A stretch of 11,758 bases of DNA, from contig JASIGD010000133.1 in assembly GCA_030045295.1 (NCBI GenBank), positions 1 to 11,758 on the forward strand, in the 5' to 3' direction. Positions 1 through 7,350 of this stretch are shown here, piece by piece (position 1 is the stretch's first letter; every line of letters begins with the position of its first letter). Made by a program: the position numbers and the translations under genes. Under the pieces are notes generated by a model that did not search any database, was not told the origin of the DNA, and saw only the letters and a program-made list of their open reading frames with translations. The DNA comes from Streptosporangiaceae bacterium. GTDB taxonomy: Bacteria; Actinomycetota; Actinomycetes; Streptosporangiales; Streptosporangiaceae.

Positions 1-561
1 GTGCCCCATCCAGGTGAGGACGCCCTGCGTTATCCCGGCGTAGCTGGTCTGGATCCAGTGGAACCCGTGCTCGTTGAGCGGCACGAACACGAACAGGATC
101 AGCAGCTCGCCGACGACGAACACCGGCATCGACAGGCCGACCAGCACCGCGACCGTGGCGGACCGGTCGAACAGGCTGCGCGGCCTGGTGGCGCTGAGGA
201 TGCCGACGCCCAGCCCGACGATCAGCCAGAGGACCATGCCGCCGATCACGAGGGAGACGGTAGGCGGCAGGTCCTGCTTCAGCATGGTGTTGACCGACTC
301 GCCGGTGTAGTAGGAGAAACCGAGGTCCCCGTGCAGCAGGTTGTCGATGAAGTGCCAGTACTGCACCATGACCGGCTGGTTGAGGCCGAGGTTCCTGATC
401 ACCTCGGCGATGATTTGCGGGGTCGCCTCCCGGCCCGCCAGCTGGTGCGCGACCGTGGTTACCGGGCGGGCGAAGAACAAGAAGAACGCGCCGGTGGCGA
501 CCAGCCAGATCACCACGACGCCGGTGAGGATGCGCCGGATCAGGAAACCGATGAACGCCAT
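1..561 (-). CDS. ABC importer permease, DppB/OppB type (3' end cut by window edge)
   Basis: First 187 residues of an inner-membrane permease of the dipeptide/oligopeptide/nickel ABC importer family, which with its partner permease forms the translocation channel. It begins MAFIGFLIRRILTGVVV, the usual DppB/OppB opening of a basic stretch followed by the first membrane helix (about residues 8-30). A periplasmic-side segment follows with the family-typical 'GLNQPVMVQYWHF' and 'HGDLGFSY' (about 58-84). More helices lie near 101-124 and 136-161. The EAA coupling loop and the remaining helices lie beyond the left edge. The ATG follows the stop codon of the upstream permease gene after a single base and has GGGGAG eight bases upstream, so it is co-translated with it. 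It is the last gene of the importer visible here. I give no gene symbol because the substrate (dipeptide, oligopeptide, metal or other) cannot be deduced. Confidence 0.92.
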   Translation of the reverse strand, partial: MAFIGFLIRRILTGVVVIWLVATGAFFLFFARPVTTVAHQLAGREATPQIIAEVIRNLGLNQPVMVQYWHFIDNLLHGDLGFSYYTGESVNTMLKQDLPPTVSLVIGGMVLWLIVGLGVGILSATRPRSLFDRSATVAVLVGLSMPVFVVGELLILFVFVPLNEHGFHWIQTSYAGITQGVLTWMGH

Positions 562-562
562 A

Positions 563-1623
563 TCAGCTGCTCCCCGCCGGCGGAACGGAAGACACCAACC
601 CGCTGCCGTCGGCGTCGGCGAGCGTCTGCCGCTTGCCGCGCCGCCGGCGGCGTCCCCGGTTACGGCCGGCGGCGAAAACCCGCTCGGTGCGCGGGTCCAT
701 CGCGTCCCTGATTCCGTCGCCGAGCAGGTTAAACGCGAGCGTGGTGAGGAGCAGCGCCGCCGCCGGGAACACGATGTACCACCAGGCCACCTGGTAGAAG
801 TTCTCCGCGTCGGCCAGGATGTTCCCCCAGCTCGCCGTGGGCGGCTGGATGCCGAGGCCCAGGTAGGAGAGCGTGGCCTCGAACACGACGGCGGTCGGGA
901 TGTACAAGGTGGCGAGCACGAGCACCGGCGCCAGCAGGTTGGGCAGGATGTCGAGAGCCATGATCCGGAACGGGCCGGCCCCCAGCGACCTGGCCGCCTC
1001 GATGTATTCCTTCTCCTTGATCGACAGCGTCTGGCCGCGGACGATCCGGGCGATGGCGGCCCAGGAGAAGAACGCGATCACCGCGATGATCACCTGCAGG
1101 CTCGGGCCGAGCACCACCGCGAGAGCGAGCGCGAGCACCACGTAAGGGAACGCGAGCACGGCGTCGGTGAACCGGGCCAGCACGTTGTCGACGATCCCGC
1201 CGAAGTAGCCGGCGATGAGGCCGACCACCACCCCCGCCACCGTGCCGATCGCGGTCGTGACGAAGCCGACGAACAGTGAGATACGCGCGCCGTACAGGAT
1301 CCGGATGAACAGGTCACGTCCGGTGCCGTCGGTTCCCAGCCAGAACCCGGCGGTGCCGGGAGGCACCGGGTTCCCGGCCGCCGTCTCGCCGGTGTTCGGG
1401 TACGCGATGTTGGGCGGGTGGTGGGTGATCGCGACGAATACGGGCGCGGCGATAGCCAGCACGACCATGATCACGATGAAGGTCAGCGCGATCATCGCCA
1501 CCTTGTCGCGCCGCAGCCGCCGCCAGGTCAGCTGCCACTGACTCCGCCCCTCGACATTGGCGGAATCCAGTGCCGCCTCAGCCTCTAGTGCCTCCCGCCC
1601 CTCGACCTCAAGCCCGCCTATGC

Positions 1624-1627
<4 letters not shown>
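563..1627 (-). CDS. ABC importer permease, DppC/OppC type
   Basis: Second permease (354 aa) of the peptide-type importer. It has a cytosolic acidic N-terminal extension (about residues 1-36) and a first helix near 43-66. An external loop carries the family-typical 'WLGTDGTGRDLFIRILYGARIS' region (about 96-117, the DppC N-terminal hallmark). Further helices lie near 118-141, 154-190, 229-250 and 280-303. The EAA coupling loop (EYIEAARSLGAGPFRI, about 207-222) docks on the ATPases. After the hallmark 'GDGIRDAMDPR' (303-313) comes an arginine-rich tail (about 321-334) and 20 more residues, longer than a typical DppC end. The start at 1627 gives an ATGA overlap with the upstream ATPase stop and has AGGAG nine bases upstream. 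The reading frame stays open to 1750, but that extension lies inside the ATPase gene and has no family similarity. The C gene precedes the B gene, the reverse of the classical order. Confidence 0.95.
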
Positions 1628-2687
<1,060 letters not shown>

Positions 2688-2691
<4 letters not shown>

Positions 2692-3785
2692 CCGGCCACG
2701 CTCCCCTCGGAACCCGAGATCCCGGCGATCTCGGCTTCGAAGACCTCGGCGGCCGCCTCGCCGCGGCCCTCGCGTACCGTCTCGGCCCGCACTTCCTCGG
2801 CTTGCTCGCCGAGGCCGGCCGCCTGGACCGGGAGCCAGCACGCCGAGCTGTGGTAGCCGTCCTGGCTGACCGGCCGCAGCCCCGGCTCCTCGGTCAGGCA
2901 CCGGTCGAGCACGTACCCGCACCGCGGGTGGAACTTGCAGCCCGCCGGCAGGTTGATCAGGCTCGGCGGCTGTCCGGGGATCGGCCGCAGCCGGTCGCCG
3001 GCGGCGGAACTATTCGGGATCGACTCCAGCAATCCCTTTGTGTACGGGTGGTGCGGCGCGTAGAAGATGTCCCGCTTGGGCGCCTTCTCCGCGGCCCTTC
3101 CGGCGTACATGACCATGACGTCGTCCGCGATGTCCGCCACCACGCCGAGATCATGGGTGATCATGATCAGCGCGGTGCCGGATTCCTGCTGCAGGCGCAG
3201 CAGCAGGTCGAGGATCTGGGCCTGTACGGTGGCGTCAAGCGCCGTGGTCGGCTCGTCCGCGATGATGAGCTGAGGCGACAGGGCCAGCGCCATCGCGATC
3301 ATCGCCCGCTGCCGCATGCCGCCGGAGAACTGGTGCGGGTAGTCGTTGACGCGCTGCTCCGGGCGGGGAATCCCGACCCGGCCCAGAAGATCGACGGCCC
3401 GCTGGGAGGCATCTTTCTTGGAGACGGACTTGTCGTGAGCCCGGATCATCTCGGCGATCTGCCACCCGACCTTGTACAGCGGATGCAGGCTAGTCAGCGG
3501 GTCTTGGAAGACCACCGAGATGCGGGCGCCGCGGAAGTTCCGCATGTCGTTGTCGCTGAGCTGCAGCAGGTCGGTCCCGTCGAAGGTGGCGCGGCCCGAT
3601 ACGTCGGCGCCGGGGGTCAGCCCGAGCAGGGTCTGGGTCAGGACCGTCTTGCCGCTGCCGGACTCGCCGACGATGCCGAGCGTGCGCCCGGTATCGACGC
3701 TGAACGACACGCCGCGAACTGCCTTGACCACGCCGTCAGCGGTGGGAAAGCTGACGGTCAGGTCGGCTACGTCAAGCAGGGTCAC
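2688..3785 (-). CDS. ABC importer ATPase, DppD/OppD type
   Basis: First ATPase of the importer (365 aa from GTG 3785; 367 aa from ATG 3791). Numbered from the ATG: Walker A GESGSGKT (42-49), Q-loop glutamine in VFQDPLTSLHP (about 96), signature FSGGMRQR (155-162), Walker B LIIADEP (175-181), 'TTALD' D-loop and switch histidine in ITHD (H213). The C-terminal domain has 'PAGCKFHPRC' and four cysteines (285, 291, 298, 318), the pattern that holds a 4Fe-4S cluster in studied OppD/DppD proteins. About 45 Ala/Glu-rich residues follow (roughly 324-367), a tail not needed for the family fold. I chose GTG 3785 because GGAGG (3793-3797) lies 7 bases before it but only one base before the ATG. It lies 165 bases downstream of the binding-protein stop, behind an inverted repeat, so its expression may be set separately. 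Confidence 0.94.
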
Positions 3786-3791
3786 TGCCAT

Positions 3792-3806
3792 CCCTCCGGC
3801 CGGACC
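3792..3806 (-). promoter_or_regulatory. Shine-Dalgarno of the DppD-type gene, embedded in a copy of the upstream hairpin arm
   Basis: On the minus strand the leader reads GGTCCGGCCGGAGGG directly before the ATG at 3791. The GGAGG core sits 7 bases before GTG 3785, which decides the start in favour of GTG. The first 11 bases (GGTCCGGCCGG) are identical to the 5' arm of the inverted repeat at 3878-3912, so the 3' arm of that repeat could pair here instead and cover the bases around the SD. The pairing is inferred from complementarity only. Confidence 0.5.
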
Positions 3807-3815
3807 GAGCCAGCG

Positions 3816-3829
3816 GTGCGACGTCGCAC
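3816..3829. promoter_or_regulatory. 14-bp perfect palindrome, possible operator
   Basis: GTGCGACGTCGCAC is a perfect dyad lying 30 bases upstream of the GTG start of the first ATPase gene. Its half, CGTCGCAC, recurs at 3847-3854, 25 bases away in the same orientation. A palindrome plus a repeated half-site between two genes is the usual look of a regulator-binding site. It could also act as an RNA hairpin if transcribed. I do not recognise it as the box of a named regulator. Confidence 0.35.
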
Positions 3830-3877
3830 GCGGCTGTCATGGTAAGCGTCGCACACGATGTTGAATACCGCTACGCA

Positions 3878-3912
3878 GGTCCGGCCGGGAACGCAGCGTT
3901 CCCGGCCGGACC
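3878..3912 (-). terminator. Perfect 17-bp inverted repeat after the binding-protein gene (terminator/attenuator-like)
   Basis: Arms GGTCCGGCCGGGAACGC (3878-3894) and GCGTTCCCGGCCGGACC (3896-3912) are exact inverse complements around one central base. The RNA would form a very stable stem with a short loop. It begins 38 bases after the stop codon of the binding-protein gene and precedes the ATPase genes. No U-tract follows on the minus strand, so it is not a classical intrinsic terminator. In high-GC Gram-positives such stems serve as U-less terminators, partial attenuators or 3'-end stabilisers. That would fit the common need for more binding protein than transporter. Confidence 0.6.
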
Positions 3913-3950
3913 ACCGCGTGGTCCCTCGACGGCAGCCTTCGCCGGTTGGC

Positions 3951-5822
3951 TCAGCTGCCGGCCAGCCAGAGGGCGGTGATGTCAGGCGCGCCGATGTTCG
4001 GCGCGAAGATCGCCGTCGGGTAAGTCTGGCCGTTGGAGGCGATGCCCCTGACCCGCGAGCTGGAGTACACCGCGATGTCCTGGCTCATGATGGGCACGAT
4101 GACCGCGTCCGACATGATCTGCATGTCGGCCTGGTGCCAGTAGTTCCCGGCCGCGGTCAGCGAGGGAGCATTCTCGGCCTTGGTGATCAGCGAGTTCACG
4201 GTCGCGTTGTTGTAGCACCCGTAGTTGACCGTGTTGAGCACGCAGTTCGGGCCGGCGAACAGCGCCTGGATCACGGTACGGCCGTTGTTGCCGAACCAGT
4301 CGGGGAACCAGATGGCCTGGCCCATGTCCCACTGGCCCGCCTTGTTGCTGTTCGGCGCGTTGCCCAGGAAGACGACCCACTCCGAGCCCGGCTCTGGCTT
4401 ACCGTTCAGCGTGATCCCGCAGGTCGCCAGCGACGCCTGGATCGCGGTGAACATCCGGGTGTCCGACGAGTCGTTCGGGTACACGTAGGTCAGCGTCACG
4501 CCGTGCGGGTAGCCGGCCTTGGTCAGGTCCGTCTTGCACATGGCCGTGTTGCCCTGCGAGTTGGCGCTGGGGTACAGGTTGTAGTCCACGTACCCGACGT
4601 TGCCCGGCGGGATCACGGTGTTGGTGACCGAGGCGACGTCGGGACCGCCGATGGCCTTGACCACGGCCGCCTTGTCCAGGCCGTACTCGACGGCCTGGCG
4701 CACCAGCAGCTTGCCCGCCGCGCCGCCCGCGTCCGGGCTGCGCAGGTTGAACGCGATGTACGGGAACAGGTCCGGGTCCGGCCAGATCACGAAGTTGGAG
4801 ACGTGCGAGGCCACCAGCGACGGAATCGACGACGGGTTGATCGGCGTGTCGCTGTCGATCACGTCCTGGGTGCCGGCCTGCAGGTCGGACAGCTGGGTCT
4901 GGGCGGAGGTTATGCCGAGCGTGTCCACGATCTCGTTCACGTAGTCGTGCCGGAGCGGGTCGGTGGACTGCTTCCACGCCGGGTTCCTGACCATCGTGAT
5001 CGACTTGCCGGGAGTGTAGGTCTTGATCTCGTACGGCCCGTCGGACAGGGTGTGCTGGTCCAGCTGCAGGCTGTTCGGCACGTAACTGTCGTACTCCACC
5101 GGCCGGGCCGAGGCGAACGGCATGGCCAGCATGTACAGGAAGTCGCTGATCGCCGAGTTCAGCGTGAACTGGATCGTCATCGAGTTCGGCGTGGTGATCC
5201 CGGAGATGCTGTTGGTGTTCTGGAAGTTCGCGATGTTCGCCGCGGTCGGCGGGTGCGCCTTGGCGTTCGCGAAGTACGCGGTCTCCGCGTTGCAGTACGT
5301 GGTGAACCCGGCGATCGCGGACTCGTAGTAGGTCTCGTTGCCGACCGGGCTGACCGGGTTGCAGAACGCCTTGAACTCGCGCAGGAAGTCCTGGGAGGTG
5401 ACCTGCCGCACCGGGCTCGAATTCCAGTCCACGCCCGGCTTGATGTGGAACGTGTAGGTCTTCCCGCCGTTGGTGATCCCGCCATTGGCGACCGTCGGCA
5501 CCACGGTCGCCACGTCTGCGACCGGCGTGGTCGTCGCCGTCCAGGCTGCGCTGGAGGTGCTGGTGGCGGGCTCGGTCGGGTACTGCACGAGCTGCCTGGT
5601 GTAGGCGCGCTCGAGCTGGTAGTCCACGGTGTAATACGCGGGCACGGTGTCGATGTGGTCGGGGCCGGCTGCGGAGACGATGTGCAGCGTGCCGCCGTAG
5701 ACGGGCTTTCCTGTGCTGGCCGCTGTGGGGGACGACGACGACGATGAGCTGCACGCGGCGAGCGCCGTGGCGGCCAGCACCGCCGCTGCGAGTCCACCGA
5801 AACGCTTGGGCGCACTGATCAT
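3951..5822 (-). CDS. Lipoprotein substrate-binding protein, family 5 (DppA/OppA type)
   Basis: Extracellular solute-binding protein (623 aa) that delivers substrate to the permeases encoded downstream. The N-terminus is a lipoprotein signal: basic SAPKR, an Ala/Leu-rich core, then lipobox L-A-A-C with Cys24 as lipid anchor, followed by seven serines as a linker. Family-5 landmarks are 'GGTLHIVSAAGPDHIDT' near 44-59, 'GGKTYTFHIKPGVDW' near 119-133, 'SDGPYEIKTYTPGKSITMVRNPAW' near 260-283, and 'WFPDWFGNNGR' near 505-515. Besides the anchor there are six cysteines, closely paired in sequence (154/177, 429/468, 527/536), suggesting disulfides. I chose ATG 5822 because AGAGGA (5831-5836) lies 8 bases upstream. 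ATG 5828 is also possible, and the frame is open to 5894 without an SD. The ligand is not deducible; peptides are the default guess for the family. Confidence 0.95.
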   Translation of the reverse strand: MISAPKRFGGLAAAVLAATALAACSSSSSSSPTAASTGKPVYGGTLHIVSAAGPDHIDTVPAYYTVDYQLERAYTRQLVQYPTEPATSTSSAAWTATTTPVADVATVVPTVANGGITNGGKTYTFHIKPGVDWNSSPVRQVTSQDFLREFKAFCNPVSPVGNETYYESAIAGFTTYCNAETAYFANAKAHPPTAANIANFQNTNSISGITTPNSMTIQFTLNSAISDFLYMLAMPFASARPVEYDSYVPNSLQLDQHTLSDGPYEIKTYTPGKSITMVRNPAWKQSTDPLRHDYVNEIVDTLGITSAQTQLSDLQAGTQDVIDSDTPINPSSIPSLVASHVSNFVIWPDPDLFPYIAFNLRSPDAGGAAGKLLVRQAVEYGLDKAAVVKAIGGPDVASVTNTVIPPGNVGYVDYNLYPSANSQGNTAMCKTDLTKAGYPHGVTLTYVYPNDSSDTRMFTAIQASLATCGITLNGKPEPGSEWVVFLGNAPNSNKAGQWDMGQAIWFPDWFGNNGRTVIQALFAGPNCVLNTVNYGCYNNATVNSLITKAENAPSLTAAGNYWHQADMQIMSDAVIVPIMSQDIAVYSSSRVRGIASNGQTYPTAIFAPNIGAPDITALWLAGS

Positions 5823-5967
5823 GGGCATGTTCCTCTTGATGGCGAGATGAAGCGAGCAAGGACACCGTCGGGCGGCCCCGCCTTTGCTGATCATTGCTTA
5901 GAACGAGAGACTGTGCGCTTCTGTCGCCGAAATCCAGAGGAAAACCGTCGTCGTGGCGCGATTGTGA

Positions 5968-6012
5968 CTAAAAAACATCTGAGCTGATGCCGTAACGATG
6001 CAAGATGTCCGC
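5968..6012 (-). pseudogene. Degenerate copy of the 3' end of the adjacent membrane-protein gene
   Basis: On the minus strand 6012-5968 reads ADILHRYGISSDVF and then TAG. The last ten codons of the gene at 6077-6592 read ADILRRHGIT and then TGA. Over 30 aligned bases (5983-6012 against 6080-6109) 24 match. Of the six codon positions that differ, two are silent and the H/Y and T/S changes are mild, so it looks like once-coding sequence. Upstream in frame there is a TGA and no ATG or GTG start, so it is not a gene as it stands. It could be the tail of a deleted paralogue or a tandem duplication of the gene end. The match is short, and a repeat of other origin cannot be excluded. Confidence 0.45.
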
Positions 6013-6022
6013 GGCAGATGCC

Positions 6023-6046
6023 CCCGGCCGTCCGGCGCCGGCCGGG
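6023..6046 (-). terminator. GC-rich hairpin after the membrane-protein gene
   Basis: CCCGGCCG (6023-6030) and CGGCCGGG (6039-6046) form an 8-bp stem with an 8-base loop, starting about 30 bases past the stop codon at 6077. There is no T-run immediately after it; the only T-run (5970-5975) is about 50 bases further on. It may be a U-less actinobacterial terminator that separates the metH-side genes from the importer. The surrounding sequence is so GC-rich that chance stems are likely. Confidence 0.4.
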
Positions 6047-6076
6047 CGGGCCGTCCGGCGATGTCACCGCGAGCCG

Positions 6077-6592
6077 TCAGGTGATGCCGTGGCGGCGCAG
6101 GATGTCCGCGACGTCCCCCAGATCGTCGTCATCGTCGTCGGCCTTGGCGCCCTTTCGGGCCTTAGCCGGCGCAGCCGATGTTCTGGGGTCCGGCCGGGTG
6201 GCCAGCGCCGCGCCGGCCGCGGCCGGCAGCGTTCCCTTCGCGCCCGTCGCCTGCCCGGCGGCAGGCCGGGGCTTGCCCTGCTGTACGCTGCGCCGCCGCA
6301 GCGGACCCGACACCACGAACAACACCACCGCCAGCCCGGTCAGCGCGATCCCGGCCCACACCTCGGTCGAGAACACGAAACCCTTGGCGAAGTCCCCGAT
6401 GGCGGCCCCCATCTTCCAGAACATCTCGATCGCGCCGGTCAGGTACGCGGCCAGCGGCAGCAGCGACCACGCCGCCGCGCGCAGCCCCGAGCCCAGGCCG
6501 CGCCGCCGCATGACGATGAAGCTCAGCACAAGGCCGAGCCCGGTCAGCCCTCCGCACAGCGGCAGCCAGGCGATCTTGTCGTAGGTGGACAT
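6077..6592 (-). CDS. Small three-helix membrane protein with acidic run and C-terminal DILRRHGI peptide; function unknown
   Basis: A 171-aa protein I do not recognise as a characterised family. Three hydrophobic helices are clear (about 7-28, 38-58 and 77-97). A poorly ordered Ala/Pro/Lys-rich cytosolic-type linker follows (about 100-150), then six consecutive aspartates (152-157), and the chain ends GDVADILRRHGIT, which should form a short amphipathic helix. The basic residues after the first helix (MRRRG, 28-32) and after the third (LRRRS, 98-102) help place the topology. ATG 6592 is preceded by GGGGAGG at 5-base spacing; GTG 6598 overlaps that SD and is rejected. It lies 74 bases after the HAD gene stop, so it may be co-transcribed with metH and the phosphatase or have its own promoter. 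The tail resembles short helical C-termini of other actinobacterial membrane proteins. I would not assign SHOCT or any enzyme activity from it. Confidence 0.85.
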   Translation of the reverse strand: MSTYDKIAWLPLCGGLTGLGLVLSFIVMRRRGLGSGLRAAAWSLLPLAAYLTGAIEMFWKMGAAIGDFAKGFVFSTEVWAGIALTGLAVVLFVVSGPLRRRSVQQGKPRPAAGQATGAKGTLPAAAGAALATRPDPRTSAAPAKARKGAKADDDDDDLGDVADILRRHGIT

Positions 6593-6649
6593 GCGCACCT
6601 CCCCGCGAGTTCTACCTGAAGTCTAAGTGGTGTCGGGACCGCCGGCTCT

Positions 6650-6661
6650 GGGGCTAGCCCC
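6650..6661. repeat. 12-bp perfect palindrome between HAD and membrane-protein genes
   Basis: GGGGCTAGCCCC lies 5 bases past the HAD gene stop (6667-6669) and about 58 bases before the next start. As RNA it makes a short stem with almost no loop unless it opens; as DNA it is a perfect dyad. It could be a weak terminator or an operator for the membrane-protein gene. No T-run follows. About 25 bases further on the minus strand TAGACT (6620-6625) fits an actinobacterial -10 pattern (TANNNT), with no good -35 seen. Confidence 0.3.
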
Positions 6662-6666
6662 CGGAT

Positions 6667-7350
6667 TCACCGGGTCCGGCCCGGGTCGCAGGCCGGCCGC
6701 GGCGACACGCCGGCAGCGTCCGCCCGCAGGTCGAGCAGGGAGCTGACCACGATCCGGCCTGGTGCCGGGCTGATCGGCACGAGGGAGGGCACCGCGATGA
6801 CCCGGCAACCGGCGGCCTGCGCGGACGCCACGCCGTTGGGCGAATCCTCCAGGGCGAAGCAGTCGCCTGGGGGCACGCCGACCAGCTTGGCCGCGAGCAG
6901 GTACGGTTCAGGATCGGGTTTGGTGGCGGTTACGTCGTCGGCGCACACCAGCACGTCGAAGCGCAGGCCGGTGCCGGCCAGCACCGCGTTCATGAACCGG
7001 CGCTCGGACGAGGTCACCAGGGCGCTCGGCAGCCCGGCCTGCGCGACCGCGGCGAGCAGCTTGCGCGCGCCAGGCCGGACGGGCACTCCGCAGCGGCGGA
7101 CGCGCTCGGCGATATCGGACATCAGCCACTCGCCGATCACCTCCGGCGGAGCGGGCTTGGTCGCCTTCGCGAGCAGGTAACGTACCGTCCGTTCCAGGCT
7201 GCCGCCGAGCAGCTGGACCTGGTCCGCCTCGGTCCAGTCCGCGCCGAGCCGGGCCATGACCGCCGTCTCGGCCGCCAGCCACAGTGGCTCGGAGTCGATC
7301 AGCAGCCCGTCCATGTCGAACAGCACCGCGGCTCGGTCAGCGCGGGTCAT
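6667..7350 (-). CDS. HAD-superfamily phosphatase, beta-phosphoglucomutase-like subfamily
   Basis: A 227-aa haloacid-dehalogenase-type hydrolase, probably a small-metabolite phosphatase in the cytosol. Motif I is FDMDGLLIDSEP, with nucleophile Asp12 and acid/base Asp14. A helical cap (about 18-85) follows, then motif II VTSS (Thr113, Ser114), the motif III lysine in ATKPDPEPY (Lys144), and motif IV acidic pair LEDSPNG (Glu168, Asp169). The DMDGLLIDSEP and EDSPNG forms are those of the beta-PGM/phosphatase-like branch. Substrate cannot be read from these motifs. The ATG at 7350-7348 shares one base with the metH stop (TGATG), so translation is coupled to metH; TTG 7353 is a poorer choice. The last 20 residues or so are Pro/Arg-rich and add nothing to the fold. 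A link to one-carbon or methionine metabolism is suggested only by position. Confidence 0.93.
   Translation of the reverse strand: MTRADRAAVLFDMDGLLIDSEPLWLAAETAVMARLGADWTEADQVQLLGGSLERTVRYLLAKATKPAPPEVIGEWLMSDIAERVRRCGVPVRPGARKLLAAVAQAGLPSALVTSSERRFMNAVLAGTGLRFDVLVCADDVTATKPDPEPYLLAAKLVGVPPGDCFALEDSPNGVASAQAAGCRVIAVPSLVPISPAPGRIVVSSLLDLRADAAGVSPRPACDPGRTR

Larger units (their letters stand above)
5823..6076. other. 254-base intergenic region upstream of the importer operon
   Basis: No complete gene is seen. From right to left it holds a GC-rich hairpin after the membrane-protein gene, a 12-bp direct repeat GGCCGTCCGGCG (6026-6037 and 6049-6060), a degenerate copy of that gene's 3' end (5968-6012), and an A/T-richer stretch around 5935-5990 with six consecutive T's on the minus strand (5970-5975). 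The operon promoter should lie here. I could not find a convincing -35/-10 pair: candidates such as CACAAT or TTCTAA on the minus strand lack a well-spaced partner. Confidence 0.6.

Noticed and set aside
1..1279. Plus-strand open frames opposite the two permease genes
   Set aside because: Compositionally biased (Arg/Asp/Glu/His-rich) and opposite clear permease sequence with membrane helices and the EAA loop.
3858..5747. A 629-codon plus-strand open frame opposite the binding-protein gene
   Set aside because: Its product is rich in Arg, Val, Gly and His with no domain, typical of the antisense of a high-GC gene. The minus-strand frame has a signal peptide and family motifs across the same bases.
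5823..5894. Longer binding-protein start at 5894
   Set aside because: It adds about 24 residues before a normal lipoprotein signal peptide and has no SD, while AGAGGA is well spaced for ATG 5822.
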